64,000 nt of DNA from Hemileia vastatrix (GCA_030280995.1 JASXTE010000005.1:29618501-29682500); one strand, 5' to 3'; positions 24,311-33,717 are shown, counted from the first letter of the stretch. Made by a program: numbers and translations. Notes: a model not told the origin generated them from the letters alone.

Positions 24311-25639
24311 TTCTCTGTGAAAGTTATTTTTGTCATATCCCAAAAATTTTTTTTCATAAAACTAAAGTAGATAAAAAAAATCAATATCCAAAAAAATTAC
24401 CAAAAGATATCAAATATCTAACCTAATTTGGAGATGATCAAGTTGTTGCAGTTATCAGTAATACTTATAAGGCTTAATTCTTTTTAGAAGTTCATTCATT
24501 TGATGGTGTAAAAGATGAATCTTTTAATCAACTATTGGATCTTATCATAACTCTTTATCAAATGGCTTTGGTTTGAATACCTATTAGGAATACAGATTGG
24601 TTTCGTGGTATCATGATTGGATTTGGTTGGAGACCAGGTTTTGTTAAAGGATATTCTCTTGGTATGTCTAATATTTTTTTTTCCATTCTTAATATCATTT
24701 CACTTATTTCATTTATATAGGCATATATTCATTTCTCAAGGATATCACTAAAGCTCAAAATAATGAAGATTTTGGCTTATGGGACACTCTACCTTCCATT
24801 AACTTTTTTCTTGCTCTTTGACTCAAAAAGCTCTGTAATAAAGCATTTGAAAAAAATCATGAACTTGAAACCAAAGTTGGAATACTAAATTGGTGTGACT
24901 CCAAATGAGAAGACATCACCCAAAAATATCTTTTATTTTCTAATGTTTTTTTCACTCATTCTGGATTCCACAATAGGATTCATATCGATAGGAATGACAC
25001 CAATTTTCTTACTTTTGGTATATTCTCATATATCAATCCGATAACTGGACAACCAATACCATCTCCAGCTAAAATCAAAGGACATGGTTTATATTTTACA
25101 GACCACCGGTGCATCATTGATTTTGGTTTGGTAAATGGTATCATTGAAACTATTTGGAATTCTTCTAAGGATAATTATCAAATGACCAAAGCTCCTCCTG
25201 GTTTGGAATCCTGTCAAGATTTAACACATTTTGGTTTCTCATTTCAAACCAGTCATAAGTTGCTTCAAAGAATCAACAAGGTAAAGAAAGAAGGTAAAGT
25301 TAATCAATTTAAAAAAACTTTATCTAGATCAAAAAAGTATGGTGATTAGAGTTGTCATCAAAAAATTTATATTTGTTCATAAATTTTTAATAAATACTTT
25401 TTATATATCAATTTTATCAAGTAGAGTGATGAGCCAACAACCTTTGGTTGTATTACAGGTAATCATGATAACATTTGTTTGTTTCATGGGGTTCCTCTAG
25501 CCTATACCTGTGGAAAGTCTCAAACTTTTGTTTCTAGATTTGAACTTCATTTTGGCTTGAGTAATCATCATTACTTTAAACTAGGGAAATTGATATATAT
25601 TAGATATTTATTTAATAATTTATGTAATTATATTAAATT

Positions 25640-26085
25640 TAGATGACTTCCACCCCTTACTTCAATAAAATGCAGGGGGAGTATTGCCAAATTTTCAAAT
25701 CTGACATGTGAAATTTATGACTTAGAAAAATTTTGGTGATACCCACCCCTTGTTTCAACAAAATGCAGGGGAGAGTATTGCCAATTTATTAAAACAGATA
25801 TAGAATTTTTTTGACTTGTAAATATTTTGGTGAAAATTTTTTGGTGATACCCATCCCTTACATCAATAAAATCCATGGGGGGTTTTGCCAAAATTTCTTA
25901 TAAGACTTGTGAAATTCTTGACATGGAAGAGTTTTGGGGATACTGGTAAAATGCAGGGGGTAGTAAAGCCAAAGTTTCATATAAGACTTTCAAGATTCAT
26001 GAAATGAAAGAATTTTGGTGATACCCACCCCTTACTTCAAAAAAATCCAGGGGTGGGGGATTGTCAAATTTTCAAAGGAGACATG
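25640..26085. repeat. About 105-bp minisatellite downstream of the Tet-like gene
   Basis: Four to five diverged copies. Each contains GGTGATACCCACCCCTTAC, TTCAATAAAATGCAGGGGG, a GTATTGCCAAATTTT-like block and TGACATG(G/T)GAA. Copies differ by substitutions and short deletions. Non-coding. Confidence 0.85.
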
Positions 26086-26230
26086 AAAATTTTATTTAAA
26101 AAATGAATATTTAACATTAAAATATAAAAATTCAAGTAATGATTGATAGAGTAATGAAATACAGGAAATAATTGTAAATTTTATGTACAAATAAATATGA
26201 ACAGTTGAAGTGTGAGAGAAATAAAACAAA

Positions 26231-27579
26231 CTAGTCATCCAACAATTTCTTTAAACATTCAATTTCCTCAACAGATTTATTAGGTTTATCACATTCTATC
26301 AAGAAATCTTTCTTTTGTGAATTTTCTTCATGATCAAAATTATATTTCATCTGCTCTAATAGGTTTTGATGTTTAAGTGTTTTCTCCTCTTTTTTTGATT
26401 TTTCAATACTTAGATTTAGCTAAAACTTCCTCTCCTCCAAATCTTGGGCCCAATAATCCTTCTTTAAAGAGAGCTTGTACTTCCTCTCTTCCAAATCTTG
26501 TAGCCTATCATCCCTCCTTAAAGAGTGCTCATATTTCTTCTTTTCAAAGCTTAGAGTCTCTTTAGCGATTTCTACTTGTTCTAGAGTAATAATAAAAATT
26601 AATATAAAGTAGAAGAAAAGTAGAGTAAAGTAATAAGAGGTATGGTATCACTTACCAGCATCACGTTTCTCTAAAAATTGTTCCATAGACAAAAAAGGGG
26701 TTTGTGATGAAGTATCATATTTTTGTCTTCTTTGGGAGTGGAAATTTAGGCTACATGAAGCCCTACGCTTCTTGTTCAAGGTCATATTTTCCTCCTCATC
26801 ATTGTCAGTACCTTCAGACTCAGTTGATTGAGGATCCAGGGTTTGTTCATCAGCCTTTTAAGAAATAAGAAAAAGATAAGTAAGTAAAAAAAGAATTGAT
26901 AAGATAAAAGAAAAAAGAAACAGACCTGAGTTAGATTTGGTTGGGTTAAATCACCAATAGGATCTACAGAAAAGCTATCTAGATTTGTCTCATTCAAATG
27001 AGGGGAGGCTTGAGTGGAGGAAGAGGATGGGAAAAGATTTGCTTCAACATCATGTTTGGAGATAGGATCTTCTCCATCCAACATGTTTACAGGATTAACA
27101 TCGGCTTGCCCTCCAAAAATTGCATCCATCTCTTTAAAGTAAGGACATAAAGATTCAAGTTTATTGTCTATGGATTTGATACCCTTAGTTATATCAATTT
27201 CGGTAACCCCAAAACCAGTTGAAGATGAAAGAGCCTTTGCCTTCTTGTATTTGGCTTGGTAATGCTTGGAGCGTTCAGACATCTGTTTAGGCAAAAGATC
27301 AATCCTTCCCTTGGTCTTATTCCATAATTCATTTGCCATTAGAAGATAGCTATTAACTTTTGGTGCTGAGGGCCATCTTACTTTAGTTGCATACTCAGTA
27401 CCAAAACAAGAATCATAGTTAGATTTGGTTTTCAGCCAGTTGATAAGAATGAGATGATCAACCTTTTTTAATTGAATAGTCTTATATTTCTTGGCTGAGC
27501 AGAGGAAAGAGGGAGTAGTGGGATTTGAAGAACAACTGGCTGATGGTTGCCTTTGAGAAGATCTAGGACGATGAGGCAT
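26231..27579 (-). CDS. SANT/Myb-like DNA-binding protein of the Harbinger element (3 exons, one internal stop)
   Basis: ATG at 27577-27579. Exons are 27579-26926, 26854-26656 and 26580-26231, with introns GTCTGT...AAAAG (71 bp) and GTAAGT...CTCTAG (75 bp). The phases join to 400 codons ending TAG. Residues about 39-165 form a helical SANT/Myb-like region (VDHLILINWLKTKSNYDSCF, WPSAPKVNSYLLMANELWNK, SERSKHYQAKYKKAKAL). Next is an acidic/Ser-rich linker, then a strongly charged coiled coil (EKKKYEHSL, DLEERKYKLSLKKDYW). Such proteins normally bring the Harbinger nuclease to the ends, and its place 350 bp inside the right TIR fits. The only visible lesion is one in-frame TAG (about 26420) in the coiled coil, so a truncated protein with the whole DNA-binding part could still be made. 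Confidence 0.75.
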
Positions 27580-27717
27580 GTTAAAATATAAATGAAGATG
27601 AAAAGGAGCAGAAACAAGCAGATGAGATGGTGAGGGGTTCTAAGCGGATAGAATGGACAGTATGGGATGAGAATGTGAGTGTGCAGCAAGGTAGAAGGCA
27701 TATCCAGAGAGTAGTCC

Positions 27718-27825
27718 AAGATGTGGTTATGGCAGAAAGTAGGTCAAGATGTGGTTATGGCAGAAAGTAGGTCAAGATGTGGTTATGACAGAAAGTTGAC
27801 CAAGATGTGGTTATGAAAAATTGAG
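27718..27825. repeat. Subterminal 29-30 bp direct repeats
   Basis: Four tandem copies of a GATGTGGTTATGGCAGAAAG-type unit, between the SANT gene start and the right TIR. Subterminal repeats are common transposase or accessory protein binding sites; that role is inferred here. They may also overlap the promoter of the minus-strand SANT gene. Confidence 0.8.
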
Positions 27826-27943
27826 TAAAAAAATGTTGGGTAAGAGGTGAACATTGACACGTAAAGTGTCTAATAACCCAATTATTAGCAAAAATAATTG
27901 CAGAAGATAATTGGGGTATGCAGATTATTTTCCGCAATTAATT

Positions 27944-27975
27944 TAATTGCGGATCAGTCAACATTGATACCCCCT
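27944..27975. repeat. Right TIR of the Harbinger element
   Basis: On the minus strand it reads AGGGGGTATCAATGTTGACT, then GATCCGCAATTA, mirroring 19025-19056. It is followed at once by a GCAATTAATTTAATTGC palindrome (27935-27951 region). Confidence 0.9.
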
Positions 27976-28459
27976 AATGTATTTATTTTATTGTTTTTTA
28001 TAGCTATCTATAACTTTTTAATAATCTTTTTAATAGTATATTTTTATTTCTCTATTATTATTATTTTATAAAAAACTATCAAAATAATAGCTCTTAAAAA
28101 CTGTCTGTTGGTAGTCCAGTGGAACCTGCCAGCTGACACGTAGTGGAGGGTGAGAAAATCAAACCTTTTATCACAAATTGAGTTTTTCAGATTAAAGTGG
28201 TAAGGATTCTCGTTATGTTAAGCAAAGAGGTCCGCGCACCTAACTAAAATGGATTTTAATATAAAAAACCAAACAGTGGTAGATGCTCTTATAGAAAGTA
28301 AAGGCAAAAATAGGTTAGGATAATAATTCAAACTCGGACAGTTAGACAGTATTCAACTGAAGATGTATTAAAGGCATAGTATTAGAAAATTCATGGGGCA
28401 ATAGTATAAAGTTAGATATCAAAGACCTTCATCTATAAAGTGCAGTTACTTGAAAAAAG

Positions 28460-28545
28460 CTTGTGGCTTTTTCATCTCACATCCCGCGCCTAAAACATGA
28501 GCTTAGCTTGCTTTGGACGCAGGATGGAGGAGAGGTAAGGAACTA
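28460..28545 (+). repeat. Dispersed short repeat, copy A
   Basis: Shares GTGGCTTTTTCATCTCACATC, a CGCC-AAAA-CATGAGCTTAGC block and GGATGGAGGAGAGG with copies at 29160-29250 and, on the minus strand, 31752-31882. The third copy is a complete MITE, so this is probably a decayed relative. Confidence 0.5.
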
Positions 28546-29159
28546 ACAAGGTTTTCGGAAATTGCTCTAAATACGAGACTATAGTACACTCTGGGTGAAA
28601 ATAGGGGAAGATTACCTGAAACTCTCCCTCACAGGGTGTGCCCCTATTTTAAAGAGCCGTGTTTTTGCGGAGGTTTTGTAATTTTTGGACAGTTTAAATA
28701 CAAGGGTCAAATCTGTTTAGTGGGAGGTTTTGTAATCGCCCGATGTTTTCACGCTGTGAGAGGATTTCAGAAGCACAACATACAGAAACTACAAATTTCA
28801 ACAAAATAGTTCAAGCCGCTTGACAAGAAAAATTACAATTGTTTGTGTTGCATTCTGTTTTGCATATTTTTTTCAGTTGTTTCTCTGCTTATCAATATTT
28901 CACAAATTCTTTGGGTTCATATGTTTAACAACCGGAAATGGGCCAATTATAAACATGGTGTGCTCTAAATTTGAGAAGAGCAGAGATAAAATGAATATCA
29001 ACTTCTTCCTGATTAGTCTCGTGAGGATCTTTTACAAGTCAGACATCATAAAACAATCTCCCCAACTGACCGTTGGGCTTTGTTATTCTCATCTTTCACT
29101 CTAATCTCATATGACTCGCATAAATTTTCTGTGTCACCTCCTTATAAAGCTATTTGAAG

Positions 29160-29250
29160 AAACTTCCGTGTTTTTCGTTTCTCATCCGCCGCCAAAATCA
29201 TGAGCTTAGCTCGCTTTTCGTTGGGAATGAGAGGCAAGAAACTCCAGCGG
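29160..29250 (+). repeat. Dispersed short repeat, copy B
   Basis: Contains TTTCTCATCCGCCGCCAAAATCATGAGCTTAGC and, further on, GGAATGAGAGGCAAGAAAC, matching the MITE at 31752-31882 and copy A. Confidence 0.5.
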
Positions 29251-29652
29251 CTTTGGCGAAGTTATTTAATTTTGCACATTTTTTATGATTATCTCTTTTT
29301 TTTTGTTGAAAAAAAGTGCCTTAGTTTGCCTTTATGTCAAATTAGGGATGTCGGGCTACCCAAAGATTGAATGAGCCTGATTGCAGTGTAAAAAAAAAAA
29401 TTGCCAATTAAAACTTGAACTATTACTTTTTAACAAATATGAGATGGCACAGCCGACGTGAAACTGCCCCAGTGATTGTCCAAGGAGAACGATAAACAAG
29501 CGACTTTCGTGAGGAAACGTTTATATATAATCTGCAGCTTATTTTACATTCATCAAACCTAACAGTAATTTCACATCACGGAAACTAAATATGTAGGTTG
29601 GGAATTTCTAGTGCGATTATTTGAAGTGCCGGAAATTTTTTTGAGCATCGGT

Positions 29653-30918
29653 TTATTTACCTCCAGGTTGAGGAGTTCCAGCACAAGTCCACGATGCCTG
29701 CAATCGAAGATTGTAAACATAGTGCATGGAACAAATAGGTTTTCTAGACTTACATCACGTTGGCCAGGTTTTCCAACGTACTGATACCAATTTCTCTTGT
29801 TAGTGCCGATAGCCTGAATGCAATCCCCAAGCTGAAAAAATATCCAGAGTTTACATTTGACATGAGACTTGCATTTTTAAAAAAGATTATAATTTCTAAA
29901 ATTTGCGCTTACAGTGACTAGATTGTACCCTTTATTCTGCAATATGGGAATAACTTGAGGAATAACTTGTTTGACGGTAGGTGCTAAGACTTCGTGATTT
30001 AGCACAATTGTACCAGCAGGGTATGACTTGTATTTCTCGATAATTTGATTGGGGGAGGGAGTCGGTGTAAAAGTGTCTCCAGAGTCTTGGCTCCACAAAA
30101 TCAATGCAGTATATCCTCTTTCAGAAAGGACTTGCTGAATGCAAGAAAAGATATCGAATTTCAGGCCCAAGTCTAGTTTGATTCATAGCTTATCAAAAAT
30201 TTATCATGCTCTCACCAATAGTATATCGTTGTATTCGCCTGCGAAAATCCATGCAAAAAAGTGATAAGTCAAAGTCCCGATTGAAAATAGCATATAAAGA
30301 TTTACCGTAAGGAGGACGGAAAATCTTAGGTTTTACTCCAAGAATTTTGGTCATTGCCTATACAAAACCCACCGATAAAAATCAAATGCGCTCGATGGGT
30401 TTAGAGAAACATGCTCACAATTTCGACAAGCTCCAATTCTTTATGCATTTGGGTGACGTTGAGTCGAGTCATGTGCGCATGAGACCATCCATGAGACCTA
30501 AAGGCAAGAAAATGATAGAATTGATAACAGTATCATCACCTCAAAAGGTTTAATTTCTCACCCTACCACTTCCCCTTTGAGAAACCGAGCTAAAAGAACC
30601 TCAGAATTATCGTAAATGCAATCCCAATTGTTGCCATTTATAAAAAACGTTGCTTGTGCGCGATGAGTGTCAAGAATCTTGTTTAGCGCCGCGCCATTCT
30701 CGTTGATACCATCATCGAAAGCTATGGTGGAATAGGCTCAGGATTTACTTTAAAGAGTGTGGAAAGAAATGGAACGTACTAAGAGCAAATGCTTTTTTAA
30801 CGTCGCAAGACTTATAAATAGAGACTTTTTGATTTGCAGGAGGTACAAGTGCTAGAGTTAGTTGTGAAGCAGCAAGAGCTAAAGGCAAAAGAATGATTTT
30901 GTTGATTGAAGAAAACAT
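29653..30918 (-). CDS. Chitin deacetylase (polysaccharide deacetylase, CE4/NodB family), 8 exons
   Basis: Secreted enzyme that removes acetyl groups from chitin to give chitosan in the fungal wall. Exons (high to low): 30918-30780, 30721-30562, 30497-30419, 30357-30306, 30238-30216, 30134-29913, 29831-29754, 29697-29653. The seven introns are 58, 64, 61, 67, 81, 81 and 56 bp, all GT-AG; the spliced length of 798 nt gives 265 residues. Residues 1 to about 24 look like a signal peptide. NodB motifs are complete: TFDDG (47-51), HGWSH (102-106) for metal binding, RPPYG (140-144), WSQDSGD (165-171) and LNHE (196-199) with the general acid His. It is shorter than enzymes with chitin-binding or GPI tails. 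No stops or frameshifts: the only intact host-type gene in the window. Confidence 0.93.
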
Positions 30919-30934
30919 CAGGTTTGCTCCACTA

Positions 30935-30952
30935 TTTATATTAAAGTCCAGG
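30935..30952 (-). promoter_or_regulatory. TATA-like sequence of the deacetylase gene
   Basis: On the minus strand, AATATAAATAGTGG lies about 20 bp before the start codon. Position and sequence fit a TATA box, though such a short distance would leave a very short leader, so the real start of transcription is uncertain. Confidence 0.35.
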
Positions 30953-30959
30953 GAACTGG

Positions 30960-31749
30960 TAAAAGTATTTCAAGTATTAGATTAGTAACTTTAATTAATT
31001 TGATTCAAGAGAAAGAAGGGGGAGTGTGAATGAGGATTGGGGATTAAAAGCTGCTCGCTTATATACCATAATGTTTCACTACCTTCTGTATGATACAAAC
31101 TGCTACTCTTCTCTGAGTATTAAACTACATACTTCTATTAAAAACTTGTCAGTTGACTGTTTAAAGAATGTTGTTCTTCGTCTGTATGTGCCACAATCTG
31201 AAGTACAAGGTGTTTTCTTTTACGCTATGATTTGTTTACATAATTATAAAATTATCAAGTTACAGCCAAGTCACAAAAGCTTGCGGAATTTTTGAGGAAG
31301 AAATAAAACTTTCGCCAATAAAAAAATGATTTGCCTATTCAAAAAGAAGTACCTCTGCCCGATCCCCGACACTTTTGAATAGGCAAATCATTTTTTGGTG
31401 AGAGCTTTGATTTTTTCGTCGAAAATTCCGCAAGATTTTGTGACTTGGTTATACATTTTCCTTCCTTCTTTTTATTTAGTGATCATTCGCTGTATTAATC
31501 TCATACTCATGAGGCTGGGAAATTATCAAGCAAATGCAATACAGACAATCAATTTCCCATTTTATCTCTTCAACTAATACCTTTTTTTTATTTCTATCGG
31601 ATGGTTCCTCTGTACCTTGACAACATGCAGCATTCAATGTTTCCCACTGCAGAACACTCAACCGAACACAATTTGATGAGTTTCAATTCATATCTTGAAA
31701 TTTCAAGATTTATAAATTAAATTACCGGTTTGATAAGGAGTATCAATGC
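30960..31749. other. Intergenic DNA, no gene seen
   Basis: Open frames at 31026-31295 and 31395-31577 have no domain, and the second overlaps a foldback; both are judged chance. The stretch holds the hairpin element 31266-31448. Confidence 0.6.
31266..31448. mobile_element. Foldback MITE, 183 bp
   Basis: The arms start CCAAGTCACAAAA and CTTGCGGAATTTT, and the right arm is their reverse complement over roughly 75 bp with few mismatches. An inner pair (AAAATGATTTGCCTATTCAAAA) is perfect. The loop is about 25 bp. Target duplication not certain; superfamily unknown. Confidence 0.85.
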
Positions 31750-31751
31750 TA

Positions 31752-31882
31752 CTGCTAATCCCAAAGGCTTGCGTCTGGTTTGCCTCTCATCTCCAGCTTT
31801 AAGCACAGGCCAGTTACCCTTTACTCATGATTTTGGCGGGGGACGAAAGGAAAGACAACCGCAAGCCTTATGGAATTAGCAG
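31752..31882. mobile_element. MITE with TA target duplication, 131 bp
   Basis: Inverted ends of about 40 bp start CTGCTAATCCCAAAGGCTTG (left) and CTGCTAATTCCATAAGGCTTG (right, reverse strand). TA lies on both sides (31750-31751 and 31883-31884), as in Tc1/mariner-type insertions. No coding capacity. Related short repeats are at 28.5 and 29.2 kb. Confidence 0.75.
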
Positions 31883-32126
31883 TAAGACTTTTTATGACAT
31901 TCGACGTCGGATCTCTAACTAGGTTTGGATTCTCAAAAACAGTGGGAATTTGAGAAACACGTACAGCTACATTGAAAATGGTTGGTGCAGCTTTTCACAG
32001 TTTCGCCCCACTTACCCAGCATTTTCCCTCATTATTTCATCCCGCTAGCCTGTGGCCCACCAAAAATGCTGGGTATGTTGAGCAAAATTTTGAAAAGTTG
32101 CCCCAACCTTTTTCAATTTAGCTGTA

Positions 32127-32339
32127 CAGTCAAACCCGTAAACATTGAGACAAAAATAAAAAAAATTGAAAATTTATTGACAGTTTTTGTGACAGTAAAG
32201 AGGCGAAACAACAGAAAGATCAACCCGATTGCCACAAAATGAATTGAAGATGTCAAAAAAATGCTACAGCTCAACTTTTGGGTTGTCAATAAAATTTCGA
32301 AAATTTTCATTTTTTTCTCAATGTTTATGGGGTTGACTT
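32127..32339. mobile_element. Tc1/mariner-type MITE, 213 bp
   Basis: Inverted arms of about 65 bp. The left starts CAGTCAAACCCGTAAACATT; the right, on the reverse strand, starts AAGTCAACCCCATAAACATT. TA flanks both ends (32125-32126 and 32340-32341). Open frames across it run in both directions because the arms mirror each other. Confidence 0.85.
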
Positions 32340-32409
32340 TACAGTGACCAGACAATAATTTCCTCCAGTTTTTTTTCCTCATAAATCCCTAAATATTCAC
32401 TCTACAGAC

Positions 32410-33714
32410 GTGGGCTTGTACATTTCTAACTCATACAACCATGTACAAGCTCATGTCTATTTATTTGATCAACAACATGCTGACTCTCTTATCTCTTCCA
32501 ACCCCTCTCACCCCCTTATTGTTGAAGGACAGGTCTGCTGCACAGAAGCAGTCAACTGTGAGCAAAGCACCTGTTTCCAGTGCTGGAGCAAAGGACACCC
32601 ATCTATCCATTGCTCCCTCCCTCTCAGATGCTCCAACTGTGCCAGTCATTATAACACCAAATCCTGTAAAGCTCAAAAACTCTCTTCACCAGTTTGCTTC
32701 TGCTGTGTGGACTCACTCCCTCATGACCACCCTCTCAAGAACTCTATCTCCTCTCTCCCTACTCTCCTTGAAAACCCTTCCTCTTCCTCTTCCTCTTCCT
32801 CTTCCTCTTCCTCTTCCTCTTCCTCTTCCTCTTCCTCTTCCTCTTCCTCTTCCTCTTCCTCTTCCTCTTCCTCTTCCTCTTCCTCTTCCTCTTCCTCTTC
32901 CTCTTCCTCTTCCTCTTCCTCTTCCTCTTCCTCTTCCTCTTCCTCTTCCTCTTCCTCTTCCTCTTCCTCTTCCTCTTCCTCTTCCTCTTCCTCTTCCTCT
33001 TCCTCTTCCTCTTCCTCTTCCTCTTCCTCTTCCTCTTCCTCTTCCTCTTCCTCTTCCTCTTCCTCTTCCTCTTCCTCTTCCTCTTCCTCTTCCTCTTCCT
33101 CTTCCTCTTCCTCTTCCTCTTCCTCTTCCTCTTCCTCTTCCTCTTCCTCTTCCTCTTCCTCTTCCTCTTCCTCTTCCTCTTCCTCTTCCTCTTCCTCTTC
33201 CTCTTCCTCTTCCTCTTCCTCTTCCTCTTCCTCTTCCTCTTCCTCTTCCTCTTCCTCTTCCTCTTCCTCTTCCTCTTCCTCTTCCTCTTCCTCTTCCTCT
33301 TCCTCTTCCTCTTCCTCTTCCTCTTCCTCTTCCTCTTCCTCTTCCTCTTCCTCTTCCTCTTCCTCTTCCTCTTCCTCTTCCTCTTCCTCTTCCTCTTCCT
33401 CTTCCTCTTCCTCTTCCTCTTCCTCTTCCTCTTCCTCTTCCTCTTCCTCTTCCTCTTCCTCTTCCTCTTCCTCTTCCTCTTCCTCTTCCTCTTCCTCTTC
33501 CTCTTCCTCTTCCTCTTCCTCTTCCTCTTCCTCTTCCTCTTCCTCTTCCTCTTCCTCTTCCTCTTCCTCTTCCTCTTCCTCTTCCTCTTCCTCTTCCTCT
33601 TCCTCTTCCTCTTCCTCTTCCTCTTCCTCTTCCTCTTCCTCTTCCTCTTCCTCTTCCCCTCCCATCTTCCATCTTCCACAAATGCCTACCTGCCTTTACA
33701 ATAAATCCCAATGA
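32410..33714 (+). pseudogene. LINE-B ORF1 (nucleocapsid-like) with expanded Ser repeat
   Basis: Binds the LINE RNA in intact elements. After an N-terminal part (AHVYLFDQQHADSL) come two zinc knuckles, CFQCWSKGHPSIHC (C-X2-C-X4-H-X4-C) and CSNCASHYNTKSC, and a third Cys/His cluster (CFCC, HDH). From about 32776 to 33656 the frame is pure Ser because of the TCTTCC repeat, about 295 Ser codons in a row. The frame stays open to 33714. The 5' end is missing, so no native start can be chosen. Confidence 0.8.
32776..33656. repeat. Hexanucleotide array (TCTTCC)n, about 147 units
   Basis: Virtually perfect over about 880 bp, with all-pyrimidine on the plus strand and all-purine on the minus strand. 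Because the period is divisible by three and no stop occurs, several frames on both strands are open (poly-Ser, Leu-Pro, Glu, Arg-Gly, Lys-Arg). These are not separate genes. Confidence 0.98.
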
Positions 33715-33717
33715 TAG

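Larger units (their letters stand above)
23713..25620 (+). pseudogene. Tet-like 2OG-Fe(II) dioxygenase, decayed
   Basis: A coding unit starting ATG at 23713 with a Ser/Lys-rich N-terminus, then a globular domain from about 24430. Readable segments: a block ending WFRGIMIGFGWRPGFVKGYS; an intron (about 24662-24720, GTATGT to ATATAG); GLWDTLPSINFFLAL; NRIHIDRNDTNFLTFG, with a His-x-Asp iron-binding pair; then GLYFTDHRCIIDFG and IIETIWNSSKDNYQMTKAPPG near 25190. A last in-frame block (25440-25580) contains GNHDNICLFHGVPLAYTCGK. The layout and motifs resemble the Tet-like family of basidiomycetes (Pfam Tet-like 2OG-Fe(II) oxygenase), where such enzymes act on modified DNA bases; recognition is from memory of the family. 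At least four in-frame stops and a MITE insertion make it a pseudogene. The distal His expected after the SSKDN block appears as Tyr. Confidence 0.55.
19025..27975. mobile_element. 8.95-kb PIF/Harbinger-type DNA transposon with Tet-like and SANT-like genes
   Basis: The two ends are inverted repeats: both begin AGGGGGTATCAATGTT and continue to ATCCGCAATTA, about 29 of 32 bases identical. The 3-bp direct repeat AAT flanks it (19022-19024 and 27976-27978). Inside are a HARBI1-type DDE transposase on plus, a Tet-like dioxygenase pseudogene on plus and a SANT/Myb-like gene on minus next to the right end. DDE plus SANT genes are the usual Harbinger pair; the dioxygenase is extra. Later insertions are a solo LTR (20159-21660) and a CACTA-like MITE (23939-24199). 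The transposase is dead. Whether the dioxygenase is native cargo or a separate nested insertion cannot be settled from one copy. Confidence 0.8.
27979..29650. other. Host-like non-coding region upstream of the Harbinger and downstream of the deacetylase gene
   Basis: Higher and more even GC than the transposon blocks, with no recognisable gene. A 94-codon frame at 28820-29104 has no domain and is probably chance. Two copies of a short repeat lie here (about 28460-28545 and 29160-29250). An AATAGGGG/CCCCTATT inverted pair spans about 28599-28655. Confidence 0.5.

Noticed and set aside
28820..29104. 94-codon plus-strand frame with a hydrophobic start
   Set aside because: No domain, no splice context; likely chance in intergenic DNA.
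32713..33711. Several very long open frames on both strands (Arg-Gly, Glu, Lys-Arg, Leu-Pro)
   Set aside because: All are readings of the same hexanucleotide repeat; only the plus-strand Ser frame continues the LINE ORF1.
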